A stretch of DNA of 64,000 nt from assembly GCA_943736015.1 (NCBI GenBank), contig OX031058.1, forward strand, positions 20,733,001 to 20,797,000. Reading direction: 5' to 3'. The first letter of the stretch is position 1. Every line of letters begins with the position of its first letter. The notes under the pieces are model-generated. The model saw only the letters and a program-made list of their open reading frames with translations. It ran no database searches and was not told the DNA's origin. The DNA is from Tridacna crocea. Taxonomy: Eukaryota > Mollusca > Bivalvia > Cardiida > Cardiidae. Position numbers and translations under genes: made by a program. This document shows positions 33,026 through 42,448 of the stretch, in pieces.

Positions 33026-33538
33026 TTAGCTCTTTACCATTGAATGAACAGCAAAATTTTAAAATAGTCCAAATCGAAAGCATTTGCAGATAGCCAATTT
33101 AACCCATTACCACACAATCCCTACTTTTGACGTCCCTGAGAAAGAAGCCTTTACAAAACATTGTGGGAAAAGGAGAAAATGCTGGTAACCAGCATTTTCT
33201 CCTTTTCCCACAATGTTTTCTACCCTTCACAAAACAAATTTCAAATTTTCAGTCACTTTTATTTTGTCGTCTGCAATTACTTTCAATTCTGACAAACCTA
33301 AAATTTTGTCGATTGGTAATGGGTTAATGTACCTCAAAAGATGATTTCTGTGTTTGAAAGGGTAGAAAATATTGTGGGAAAAGGAGAAAATGCTGGTAAC
33401 CAGCACATTCTCCTTTTACCATAATGTTTTCTATTCTTCACAAAACAAATTTCAAATTTTCAGTTACTTTTATTTGGTCGTCTGCAAATGCTTTCGATTT
33501 GGACAAACCTAAAATTTTGTCGTTTGGTAATGAGTTAA
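33026..33538 (-). mobile_element. Family P MITE with two right arms, hosting another copy
   Basis: The left arm (ttagctctttaccattgaat, then gtccaaatcgaaagcatttg) and the right arm (ggacaaacctaaaattttgt to ggtaatgagttaa) are both of the family's 'right' type, facing inward. The whole element is therefore a long inverted repeat of ~110-bp arms instead of the usual left/right asymmetry. A complete copy (33099-33327) sits in its left arm at a TTAA. Confidence 0.75.
33099..33327 (+). mobile_element. Family P MITE, intact reference copy, nested
   Basis: TTAA at 33099-33102 and 33324-33327. The palindrome is perfect: arms 33155-33186 and 33188-33219, 32 bp each, around one unpaired A. The flanks rejoin in frame with the host element (gcagatagccaat, TTAA, tgtacctcaaaag), so the duplication is TTAA. 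Confidence 0.95.
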
Positions 33539-33630
33539 AACAGTGTTTATCTCATTTCATGTGTGGGTTGCCATCACACTTGGACAGTAATAGTGTAGGC
33601 TCAAAATGATATCATACAATACATTTATAC

Positions 33631-33768
33631 CTCCAACATGTAGGGTCTTGAACAGAATAGCTGTCTGCTTGGCTTTTGTAACACATGTCAAAGCTGACTG
33701 GACCATTTTAGCCGTCCCTGTTTTTGTCTGCACCATAATGACATTGGTTTCATCATGCAGATATTTCA
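33631..33768 (-). CDS. POP5: POP5 exon 3
   Basis: A 138-bp exon with acceptor tttgattacag and donor GTATAA. It encodes V-K-Y-L-H-D-E-T-N and, at its end, F-K-T-L-H-V-G-G, matching V-R-Y-L-N-A-Y-T and F-N-T-L-H-V-G-G of human POP5. The middle (the V-M-V-Q-T-K-T-G strand and a long helix) is the core of the RRM-like alpha-beta sandwich. Confidence 0.9.
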
Positions 33769-33907
33769 CTGTAATCAAAGAAAAAAAAGTGAATTCTTCA
33801 TCTTTTGCAGGCAACATTTTTTTCTCTTTTTTTTTTGCTGTGCATTCCTGTAGAAATTGTGGTACCAAAAAGGAGAAATGTTTTATCCCTAATCAGACAA
33901 TCTTGTT

Positions 33908-34137
33908 TTAAACCTCCTACCACATAATGATGACTTTTGACAACTCTGAGGAAGAAGTCTTTTGAAAATATTGTGGGAAAAAGTGAAAATGCTGGTAACC
34001 AGCATTTTCTCCTTTTCCAACAAAGTATTCTACCCTATCAAAGAGAAAATGCGTTACATCAGCCACTATGAAATTGTTGTCTCCAAATGCCTTTAATTTA
34101 GATAGGTCCAAAATTTTGCTATGTGGTAAAGGGTTAA
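33908..34137 (+). mobile_element. Family P MITE, full length, in POP5 intron 2
   Basis: Starts TTAAACCTCCTACCACATAA; ends gtggtaaagggttaa. Palindrome nearly perfect; right arm of the CTATCAAAG subtype. Confidence 0.9.
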
Positions 34138-34227
34138 ATGAACATTAAGCAAAAAGTCATTTTCACCGGTTTTTTTTTAATATCATCAACCTAATCACTG
34201 ACAGATCTCATGACTCCTGGCATGCTT

Positions 34228-34289
34228 CATCCATCATGTTTTTAATTTTGGTAATGTCAAAAATTCTTGTCGTTCTGGTAAAGAGTTAA
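34228..34289 (+). mobile_element. Family P right-end fragment
   Basis: Only the last ~60 bp remain: taattttggtaatgtc, then cttgtcgttctggtaaagag and TTAA at 34286. Confidence 0.6.
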
Positions 34290-34383
34290 ACTTGCATAAT
34301 GTATGTATATGTATTAAAACTTACTTCATGCTGGTTATCCTAAATTCAGAAAAATGTTTCAGAGTTGTCTATTGCAAATTCAT

Positions 34384-34598
34384 TTAACCCTTTACAATAC
34401 AATCCCACTTTTTGACGACCCTGAGAAAGACAGCTTTTGAATTGTGGGAAAAGGGGGAAATGCTTTTTCTCCTTTTCCCAAAATGTTTTTTAACCCTTCC
34501 CAAACCAAATTTCAATTTTTCAGTCACATTTATGTTGTCATCTGCAAGTTCTCTCAATTTGATTTGGTCCAAAACTTTGACGTTTGGTAAAGAGTTAA
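34384..34598 (+). mobile_element. Family P MITE, hairpin partly deleted
   Basis: Both TTAA present. The palindrome is shortened to ttgtgggaaaagggggaaat, gcttt and tctccttttcccaaaatg: the inner arm is lost. Confidence 0.85.
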
Positions 34599-34600
34599 GG

Positions 34601-34790
34601 AGCCCTGCAAGGTAACTCAGTGGTTAGTGTATCTGACCAGGTGGTTGAAGATTTGATATGGATACTTCGATACTTTCTTTCTGGCACTTTTTGAGTGATG
34701 CATGTGAGAGAAGAGTAGTCGGTAGCTTGAATCAGTACTGGTGTGAGAAAGCCAGGATTTGCCCAGGAAACATCTCAGGGCATTTTATTT
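34601..34790 (+). mobile_element. tRNA-like SINE
   Basis: ccctgcaaggtaactcagtg followed by GTTAGTGT gives a good A box (TAACTCAGTGGTTAG) and a weak B box follows near 34650. It starts 2 bp after the right TTAA of the preceding MITE. The tail runs into a T/G homopolymer at 34790-34812. Confidence 0.4.
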
Positions 34791-34812
34791 TTTTTTTGGG
34801 GGGGGGGGGGTT

Positions 34813-34954
34813 TAACCAGCATTTTCTCCTTTTCCCAGAATGTTTTCTACCCTTCACAAAACAAATTTCAATTTGTCAGTCACTTTTACTTCATTGTCTG
34901 CGAATGCTTTAGATTTGGACAAACCTAAAATTTTGTCGTTTGGCAATTTGTTAA
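34813..34954 (+). mobile_element. Family P MITE, right half
   Basis: Begins inside the palindrome (ttaaccagcattttctcct) right after a long T/G run and continues to cgtttggcaatttgttaa. Confidence 0.75.
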
Positions 34955-35128
34955 AGTTTCAGGATCCTATGTCAAATGGATTTAGAGTATGAATACAGAA
35001 AATAAAAAGTCTACAGAGGGACATGATAAAAGACAGACTGACTGACAGATATACAAACAAACAGGCATGGTGAAACAAGCATCCCCCCATTAGACAGCGG
35101 GGGATATCATGAATAAAGCTACAAGTAC

Positions 35129-35277
35129 CTGTCATTGGTGAAAATGACTGGGTTGTAACTATAGCTCCGTATTCCCCATGTAGCTCCTTTATTTTGTCTG
35201 ATATGGCTTCATAAAGTTTTCCTGACTTCATAGGTTTAGGTTTTCCCTCTGGGTAAATAACTTCACACAGTATATAC
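35129..35277 (-). CDS. POP5: POP5 exon 2
   Basis: A 149-bp exon, acceptor tatttcaag and donor GTACTT. It completes the codon begun in exon 1 (Arg) and encodes Y-I-L-C-E-V-I-Y-P, then S-G-K-L-Y-E-A-I-S-D-K-I and G-E-Y-G-A, matching R-Y-L-L-C-E-L and the first helix of human POP5. POP5 is a protein subunit shared by the nuclear RNase P and RNase MRP ribonucleoproteins, which mature tRNA 5' ends and cut pre-rRNA. In those complexes it pairs with RPP30 at the RNA core. The five exons sum to 513 nt (170 aa), close to the 163 aa of the human protein. Confidence 0.9.
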
Positions 35278-35996
35278 CTTGAAATAAAGAAAAAAGAAAT
35301 TGAAAACAGTGAAAAGCGGAAACTGGAACTACCTCTGTAAAGAGAGAGGAGTCAAACAAGAGCTGCAAATCCTCCAATGCTTTATCAATTGCATGGTTGA
35401 CTGATTGCATGGTATTTTACATCTTCTTTTTTAAGATTACCAGTATTTTAGTTATATTGTGGTGGCCAGTGTATCTATCCATGCTTTCCTGGTATTTCTC
35501 TTACCAGTTCTAAGCCACTGGCTGTTTTCCCATATAACCATGGTCAAAACAATGATCATCGGTGAGAGAGGTTGAATCTTGTAGCAATGACTATTTCATT
35601 CCTTGGAAAGAAATTGGCAGAGCCAGGAACCAGCTACCTTCAGTCTGACGGTGTCTGCTCCAATGCTATTTTTGTTACTGGTCTTTGCATACACCTTCAG
35701 AGCAACCTTAATTTAAAGTATCTGGAGCAAATAAGATTTTACCCGCATCTTTTGAACGGCTCTACGCGACAAAATTTCCAGTGATAGCTAAAAAAAAAAA
35801 AAGCATTATGCTGGTCTGCATTGGACCGAATCTTCTCGAGTCCCAATCTCCTAACATCCACGAAAACCAATTATACAACATTGGAAGAGCAATTTTTCCT
35901 TTGATTTTCAGTTTATACTCTTGCTATGATTTTAAAATGAAACAAGTAGGCCTAGAATTAATGGTTAGCCGTTTTTGATCTCAGAATCGTGGTTAC
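35278..35996. other. POP5 intron 1
   Basis: Contains a plus-strand frame (35572-35784) without family likeness that I take as chance or an unknown repeat. Nothing else is recognised. Confidence 0.4.
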
Positions 35997-36016
35997 CTCT
36001 TTTTAATTCGGACCAT
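35997..36016 (-). CDS. POP5: POP5 exon 1 (20-bp coding part)
   Basis: ATGGTCCGAATTAAAAAGAG followed by the donor GTAACC encodes M-V-R-I-K-K and two bases of Arg-7. It joins exon 2 in phase to give MVRIKKRYILCEV, against MVRFKHRYLLCEL in human. The tiny exon was found only by searching for that conserved N-terminus, so the ORF scan misses it. Confidence 0.85.
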
Positions 36017-36287
36017 TTCGTAGTTTCAGTACAGTAGCTTTCTAAATTCTTATATCATTTAGAATTGCATATTCCTTATTAAGCCAAAATAATGATTTTG
36101 ACACTGATCTGTTTTTGAATATGCTTTGTTTAATTCGAGAATACAGGATAGGCCTACATGGTTGGCGTATTTTCGAGCTACCTTTTTTTTCAAAAATTGA
36201 TTTTGAGATTTGTTAGTGATGTAAGCCTACTGAGTTTAGAAACGCACCGACTGGACTCACACTTATCTCGGTGAAAGAACTGTGAAT
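36017..36287. promoter_or_regulatory. Shared bidirectional promoter of POP5 and DMAC2
   Basis: The 271 bp between the two divergent start codons must hold both transcription starts. It is AT-rich, has no obvious TATA box for either direction, and no repeat element that I can see, in contrast to the densely invaded introns on both sides. Core promoter motifs cannot be assigned by eye. Confidence 0.65.
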
Positions 36288-36305
36288 ATGTCTCGCGCAT
36301 TATTG
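36288..36305 (+). CDS. DMAC2: DMAC2 exon 1 (18-bp coding part)
   Basis: ATGTCTCGCGCATTATTG before the donor GTAAGC encodes M-S-R-A-L-L. Phase 0 agrees with exon 2, giving MSRALLRVCQRYKGFGKL, an Arg-rich amphipathic start typical of a mitochondrial presequence. Another upstream exon cannot be excluded. Confidence 0.7.
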
Positions 36306-36797
36306 GTAAGCAGTTTATATGTAATAACGTGAATCTGATTATTATAATCGAAACATTATCGTAGTTTATCAAGTGTCAATCTCACTACAATATCATAGTA
36401 CCAGTAACCTTGCCTGCACACAACTTCACTGTTTACTGCAGGCTGGAGTAAACAGTGAAGTTGTGAACACACTTCATGATGAACACTGAAATTGACAAGT
36501 CAGCTGGGTCTGCAGCTAAAAGTTGTAAACATTAGGCAAATTTGATCCAAACTCAAGTTCAGTATAGATCTAAAAGAGGCTTTATCAGGTAAGTTATAAG
36601 GGGAGAGAAAGAAGTGGAAAAAACAGACAGAAAAGAGAACTAAACTTATTTTAAATCAGTAGCTACACAGGAATTTGACATTCTATAACCAAAAAAAATG
36701 ATCAAATATGAAAAAAAATCTCCCCTATATATAATATAAACACAAGGAATGCAACGTCTTGATTGCAGGCGCTAGCACAAGACGGCCTTTCCCACCA
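36306..36797. other. DMAC2 intron 1 with an 18-bp perfect hairpin
   Basis: Arms 36420-36437 and 36447-36464 (acaacttcactgtttact and its complement) with a 9-nt loop. A plus-strand donor-like cag/GTAAGT near 36590 follows no usable frame. The rest is unremarkable. Confidence 0.4.
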
Positions 36798-37585
36798 AAA
36801 ATCATCCACGAAACAATAATTTATCATAATTTCCTTAAGCCTAGCGATAGACAACAGGAAAATGTACCGGCGACATTCGGCAGTTCCTCAGTAGACACCT
36901 TTTAACCGGAGGTATCTGTCATGTTTTACATTTTTTTTTAAAGTTTCTCTTCATCGAGGAGGCCATTCGCTGACGTCACGGGAAGGGCCAGGAAGTGTGT
37001 TTTCGGATTACGTATGGACTCAAATATCTTTTCTTTAACCCTTTACTCCTTAGATACTCATTTTGATGTATCAACAACAGACAGCTTTTGAAAACATTGT
37101 GAGAAAAGGAGAATTTGCTCATAATGAGCAATTTCTCCTTTTCCCACAATGTTTTCCACTCAGTCTGATATTTGTATCTTCATTTGTCCATATTTTTGAC
37201 ATCATATCTTTATTTGCTGCTGAAATGGAAGAGCCTCAAATTGGCATATCAGGTAAATGGTTAAAAGAGAATATGGTCAAATACTTCTTTTAGTTTCCTC
37301 TAGAAAAATCTTTTAATATCATGCGATATCCATAAATATATCTAACAACGAAAAAATAATAGTAATACATAATCCGAAAATACGCTTCCTAGCTCTTCCT
37401 GTGACATCAGCGAATGGCCTCCTCGATGAAGAGAGATTTTAAAAAAGAAAGTAAAACATGACAGATATCTCTGGTTAAAAGGTATCTACTGAGGAATCAC
37501 CGAATGTCGCAGGTATGTTTTTCTGTTGTCTATCGCTATGCTAAAGGAAATTATGATCAATGTTTGTTTTATGGGTGATTTTCCA
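36798..37585. repeat. Large inverted repeat in DMAC2 intron 1
   Basis: Left arm 36798-37015 and right arm 37365-37585 are inverted copies of ~218 bp, roughly 80% alike by eye. Shared words include tagcgatagacaaca, cgacattcgg, tcatcgaggaggccattcgc and tttcggatta. The 350-bp spacer holds a family P MITE (37035-37264). No target duplication was seen. It could be a foldback element or an inverted duplication; the right arm stops 92 bp before exon 2. Confidence 0.7.
37035..37264 (+). mobile_element. Family P MITE, variant right arm
   Basis: TTAACCCTTTACTCCTTAGA to caggtaaatggttaa. The palindrome is kept but with a changed centre (gagaatttgctcataatgag). The right arm differs from other copies, suggesting a subfamily. 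Confidence 0.75.
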
Positions 37586-37676
37586 AAACCTTCTGCTCAA
37601 GGGATGTTACATCAGAGGATTGTGTGGAAAAGGTTTAATTAAACCCAGGTTTAACTGCATTTCAGTTATATTTCAG

Positions 37677-37860
37677 AGAGTTTGCCAAAGGTACAAAGGC
37701 TTTGGAAAACTTCAGCCTGGATCAACATATGTAGTACCATGGAATGTAGCAACTTATTTGAATTTAGGGAGCAATGACCCTCAACAAGCAGAAGTCGATA
37801 TGTGGCGTGGAAAAATATTTAATTTTTTATACAGTGAACATAACTTTTTTTCTATACAAG
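37677..37860 (+). CDS. DMAC2: DMAC2 exon 2
   Basis: A 184-bp exon after gttatatttcag, donor GTAAGT, phase 0 in and phase 1 out. It encodes R-V-C-Q-R-Y-K-G-F-G-K (rest of the presequence) and E-V-D-M-W-R-G-K-I-F-N-F-L-Y-S-E-H-N, which fits the I-L-Q-F-L-T-N-Y-F-Y region of human DMAC2. An alternative acceptor 11 bp upstream (gcatttcag) would break the phase with exon 1. Confidence 0.75.
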
Positions 37861-38039
37861 GTAAGTCTTCTGGAATACTTGACTGTGGATATCTGTTTCC
37901 TTGATAAAGATGTGTCTTGATTCTTTCATTTTATTATACAGGATTTTGAAATGGAGATTCAAACACTACCCTTAATAAGCTTAATTGAAAGCTTTTTACA
38001 GACAGACAGCAAACTCATTGTGAATCAAAGGGTGAAATT

Positions 38040-38142
38040 TTATTCTCACAGGCCCTGGGGTTAAAAAAAAATCCAATTACAAATTTTTTGTTCTTTTCAC
38101 ACAATGTTCTCTTAAAATACATGATTGTTGGTAGAGGGTTAA
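38040..38142 (+). mobile_element. Family P MITE, diverged remnant
   Basis: tgttcttttcacacaatgtt and ggtagagggttaa at the right end only. In DMAC2 intron 2. Confidence 0.4.
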
Positions 38143-38204
38143 TTGATACTGCTTTTCAGATGTTACTAAATATACAAGTGTCAGATACATGTATGTTTAT
38201 GATG

Positions 38205-39003
38205 ATAGATTACTATACTTCCCCACAAACTTTGGTGGGGGGGGGGGGAAGTATATAGGAGTCATTGTGTGGGTCTCTGGGTCTGTAGTTTTTTTTTTTA
38301 TCCGCTCTATTTTTTAATAGCTGCAGGACTGATTTCAGTCAAACTTCATAGGAAATTTTAATATGAAGTCAAGATGTGCATATCATAATTTGGTTATGGT
38401 TCAATGGTTTTCAAAAAAGTTATGGCCCTTTCATGAATTTTTTTGTCCGCTCTATTTCTCAATAACTACAGTATGGATGCCAGTGAAAATTCATAGGAAG
38501 TTTTCATCTGAAGTCAAGATGTGCAAATTATAATTTGATTACAGTTCAATGATTTTCAGAGGAGTTATGGCCCTTTTATGACTTTTTTATCTGCTCTTTT
38601 TCTCAATAACTCTGGACAGGTATCAGTCAAACCTCATAGGAAGTTTCAGTATGAATTCTAGATGTGCATATTATAACTTAGTTACAGATCAATCATCCTC
38701 GGATACCCAGGGGTCTCCCTATTTGCTAAGCTACATTGACCCCTGGGACAATTAATTGAATTTTCCTCGCTTTACCGCTGGCCGAATGCTGGCTTTTCAT
38801 TGATTCCATCATCATTTTGTGATGGGCGAGTGGACTGTACACTAACTATGATGTTTCGTATCGATTTTCTGCGGCTGATTCAAAGTTTTTTTAGTCAATT
38901 GTCCCAGGGTCAATGTAGCGTAGCAAATAGGGAGACCATGGGGTATCCGAGGATGCAGTTCAATGATTTTCAAAGGAGTTATGGCCCTTTCATATTTTTT
39001 TTT
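38205..39003 (+). repeat. Composite repeat C7, 5' part
   Basis: Starts with a hairpin (tacttccccacaaactttgg followed by a G run and aagta). Units of ~130 bp follow, with 'tccgctctatttctcaataa', 'cagtcaaacttcatagg', 'ttatggccctttcat'. Split by a Mutator-like MITE (38694-38955). It resumes at 41015-41180, 41407-41640 and about 42449-42800 after insertions of C2, family P and C1. Confidence 0.7.
38694..38955. mobile_element. Mutator-like MITE, 59-bp ends, 9-bp duplication
   Basis: Left end CATCCTCGGATACCCAGGGG and its inverted counterpart ending CCGAGGATG pair for ~58 bp. The flanks are CAGATCAAT (38685-38693) and CAGTTCAAT (38956-38964), a 9-bp duplication with one change. Uninterrupted C7 units read cagttcaatgattttc, confirming the insertion. 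Long ends with a 9-bp duplication are typical of Mutator-like elements. No coding capacity. Confidence 0.85.
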
Positions 39004-41014
39004 AGCTCACCATAGCACAAAGTGCTATAGTTGAGCTATTGTGATCGCCCTATGTCCGGCATCCGGCGTCCATCATCCGTCAACAATTTCATCTTCTTCT
39101 CCTAAACCACTGGGCCAATCTTCATGAAACTTGACAGGAATGGTCCTTGGGTGAAGCTCTACCAAAAGTGTTCAAAGAATTTAATGCCTCTCATAACTTT
39201 GGTTGCCATGGCAACAAAAAGAAAAAAAAAAAATCTTTGAAAAAATTCTCTGAAACTAGAGCTTTGATATTTGGTATGTAGCATCTCCTAGTGGACTTCT
39301 ACTAAGTTTGTTCAAATCATGCCCCTGTAGTCAACACTATCCCCATCCACGGGGTCACAAGTTTGAGCATAGGAACAAAGGTGGAAAACTTTAAAAATCT
39401 TCTCTGATGAAACTTGAAGGTGTAGAGCTTTGATATTTAGTATGTGGCATCTCCTAGTGGACCTCTACTAAGTTTGTTCAAACTATGCCCCTGGGGTCAA
39501 AACTGGCCCCGCCCTAGGGATTATAAGTTTGAGCACAGGAACAAAGAAGGAAAACTATAAAAATCTTCTCCTCTGAAATTTGAAGGCGTAGAGCTTTGAT
39601 ATTTAGTATGTGGTATGTCCTAATGTCCTAGTTTGTTCAAATTATGCCACTTGGGTCAAAACTGGCCCCACCCCAGGGGTCACAAGTTTGAGCATAGGAA
39701 CAAAGAAAGAAAACTTTAAAATTCTTTTCCTCAGAAACAAGAAAGCGTAGAGCTTTGATATGTGGGCTGTTGCGTCTCCTAGTGGACCTCTACCTAGTTT
39801 GTACAAATGATGTTTCTGGGGTCAAAACTGGCCCCACCCCAGGGGTCACTAGTTTGAGCATAGGAACAAAGAAGGAAAACTTTAAAATTCTTCTTCCCTG
39901 AAGCTAGATGGCTTAGAGCTTTGATATTTGGTATGTGGCATCTCCTAGTGGACCTCTACCAAGTTTCTTTAAATCATGCCTGTGGGGTCAAAACTGGCCC
40001 CGTCCTGGGGGTCACAAGTTCTAACATAAGAACTAAGAAAGAACATTTCAAAATTTTTCTTCTCTAAAACTAGAAGCCATAGAGCTATGATATTTGGCAT
40101 GTAGCAATTCCTAGTGGACCTCTACCAAGTTTGTTCATATTATGCCCTTGGGGTCAAAACTGGCCCTGCCCCGGGGGTCACAGGTTTGAATATACATGTA
40201 GCAACAGAGAAGGAAAACTTTAGAAATTTTCTTCTCTGAAACTTGAAGGTGCAGAGCTTTGATATTTGGTATGCAAAATCTTCTAGTTGACCCCTACCAA
40301 GTTTGGTCATATGATGTCCCTGGCGTCAAAACTGGCCATGCCCCGGTGGTCACAGGTTGGACCATAGGAACAAAGAAGGAAAATTTTAAATTTCTTTTTC
40401 TCTTAACTCTTTACCAAAGGACAAAATTTTAGACTAGTCCAAAATGAAAGCACTTGCAGACAACAAATTTAATGTAACTCAAAAAATTGAAAATTGTTTC
40501 CAGCAGGGTAGAAAACTTTGTAGGAAAAGGAGAAAATGCTGGTCACCAGCATTTTCTCCTTTTCCCACAGTGTTTTCAAAAGGCTTCTATTTCAAGGTCA
40601 TAAAAACCAAGGATTGTTTGGTAAAGGGTTAAACGGGAAGGTGTAGAGCTTTGATATTTGGTATCTTTGAGTGGACCTCTACCAAGTTTGTTCCAAGTAT
40701 GCTGCTTTGGTTAAAACGGACCCAGCCCCGGGGACCACAAGTTCGAACATAGGACAAAGAAAGAAAATTTAAAATTCTTCTTTGAAACTGGAAGGTGTAG
40801 AGCTTTGATATTTGATTGCTCTATGTCCATCGTCTGTCGCCCGTCGTCTGTCAACAATTTCTTTCAACATCTTCTCCTAACCCACTGGGCCAATCTTGAT
40901 GAAACTTGGCAGGGATGTTCCTTGGGTGAAGCTTTACCAAAGTTGTTCAAAGAATTGAATTTCTCTTATAAGCTTTAGTCTAAGGTGAGCATTCCAGGGC
41001 CAATGGCCCTCCTG
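39004..41014 (+). repeat. Composite repeat C2, first copy
   Basis: Starts agctcaccatagcacaaagt, a hairpin leader. About nine units of ~165-170 bp follow (agagctttgatatttggtat, tcctagtggacctctacc, ggtcaaaactggccc). It ends in the cap gggccaatggccctcctg and a T run. It is inserted into C7, which resumes at 41015, and carries a family P MITE at 40403-40632 that the paralogue 53573-55521 lacks. Confidence 0.8.
40403..40632 (-). mobile_element. Family P MITE with a paralogous empty site
   Basis: Flanks are tttctttttctc, TTAA and TTAA, acgggaaggtgtagagc. The paralogous C2 copy reads tttctttttctcttaaacgg with a single TTAA at 55160-55163. The comparison shows an insertion of the element with TTAA duplication and no other change. 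Confidence 0.95.
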
Positions 41015-41179
41015 TTTTTTTGTCCACTCTATATCTCAGGAACTACTTGACAGATTTCAGTCAAACCTCATAGGAAGTTTCGTTATGAATCCAAGATATG
41101 CATATTATGATTTGTTAACAATTCAATGATTTTCTGGTGGTTAAGGCCCATTCAAAAAAATTTTCATCTGGTCTATTTC

Positions 41180-41406
41180 TTAACTCTTTACCAGATGCAA
41201 AATTTTAGCCTTATCCATATTGAGAGCATATGCAGATGATGATTTCAGTGTGGCTCAAATGGTGTAATTTTCTTTGATATGGTAGAAAACATTGTGGAAA
41301 AAAGTGAAATGCTGGTTACTTGCATTTTCTCCTTTTCTCACAATGTTTTCAAAAGGCCTCTTACCCAGGGATGTTAAAAGTCAGGATTGTGTGGTAAAGA
41401 GTTTAT
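41180..41406 (-). mobile_element. Family P MITE in C7
   Basis: Starts TTAACTCTTTACCAGATGCA; right end gtggtaaagagttta. Palindrome with a few changes. C7 continues on both sides. Confidence 0.85.
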
Positions 41407-41639
41407 ACCCACTGAATGGATTTCCGTCAAACTTCAAGGGAAGTTTGAGTATGAAGTTAAGATGTGCATATTACAACTTGGTTATGGTTGAGTGAATTTG
41501 CAATGAGCTATGACCCTTTCTCATATTTTTTACTCTTTATTTCTCAGTGTTATTGGGCTGATTTCAGTCAAACGTCATTGGAAAGTTTAATACTAAGCCA
41601 AGACATGCATAGTATACTTTTGTTATGGTTTAATGATTT

Positions 41640-42448
41640 TTATCTCCACTGACCAAAGGCCAGCGGGCTTATGTCATGGCCTGGTGTCCGATGTGAGTCC
41701 CTCTGTGTGTGCATACGTTAAGTTTTATTTCAAACATCTTCTTCTCTGAAAATACCCATCCAAATTTGATGAAACTTCATAGAAATTATCCTGCCATGGT
41801 CCTCTTCTGAATTTCTTGAAATAATTTTGATTCCTTCAAAAATTCTGGTTGCCATGACAACAAAACTGAAAAAAAAGAATCTGAATTTTCTTCTCTGAAA
41901 CCACAAGGCCCACTGGCCCAGGGCTACTAAATTTAGCATGTAGCTTTATCTAATGGACATTTAACAAGTTCCTTCATATTATAGGCCTGGGGTCGAAACT
42001 GGCACCATTCCAGGGAACATAATTTTGACATGGGCTTCCATATATTGTCACTTCTAGTTAAAAACATCAATCAAGGGAAGTTACTCTTGTTATAAAGGAT
42101 AAAGTTTGTTACTATTTACCTCCCTTGATTATCAAACTGCAGTGATACATGATTAGTGCTAGATATTTAAGTTTTTTGATAGAAATTATACTGTTTTCAG
42201 GGAGAGTGATTCATTTTGATATTAATAGTTATAATCACATGAGTGGAATATTAAATTTATCATTGAGTTTTATTTTTCAAGAACTTTACCTTTCATGCCA
42301 AAGAATAAACCTGCTTGTATTGCCTGACAGTACTCATTGTTTTCTACAGCCTTTTTTTTTTTTTCAGGGTCATGAACACTTAAATTTGTGTGGTAAAGGG
42401 TTAAAAAGCCAGTGGAGCGATACAGGGCCATCATGGTCCTCTTGTTAA
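41640..42448 (+). repeat. Composite repeat C1, short copy inside C7
   Basis: Starts tctccactgaccaaaggcca (hairpin) with a gtccgatgtgag leader. It contains one or two core units, then unique sequence and a family P end fragment (42330-42404). It ends in the cap ccagtggagcgatacagggc ... CTCTTG at about 42448. C7 resumes immediately (aaatgagttatg). Confidence 0.6.
42330..42404 (-). mobile_element. Family P end fragment
   Basis: tcattgttttctacagcctt, a T run, cagggtcatgaacactt and gtgtggtaaagggttaa. Confidence 0.5.

Noticed and set aside
33099..34137. CRISPR-like array of repeated palindromes
   Set aside because: The units are dispersed MITEs of ~230 bp with TTAA ends, not short repeats with regular unique spacers, in a eukaryotic genome.
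35510..35540. ATGGTTATATGGGAAAACAG as an alternative POP5 first exon
   Set aside because: The peptide has the right length (M-V-I-W-E-N) but is not followed by a GT donor; the exon at 35997-36016 matches the conserved N-terminus and has a donor.
36480..36593. Possible DMAC2 first exon ending cag/GTAAGT near 36590
   Set aside because: The only ATG frame hits TAG before the donor.
37666..37676. Upstream acceptor (gcatttcag) for DMAC2 exon 2
   Set aside because: It would put the exon in phase 1, which does not join the phase-0 end of exon 1.
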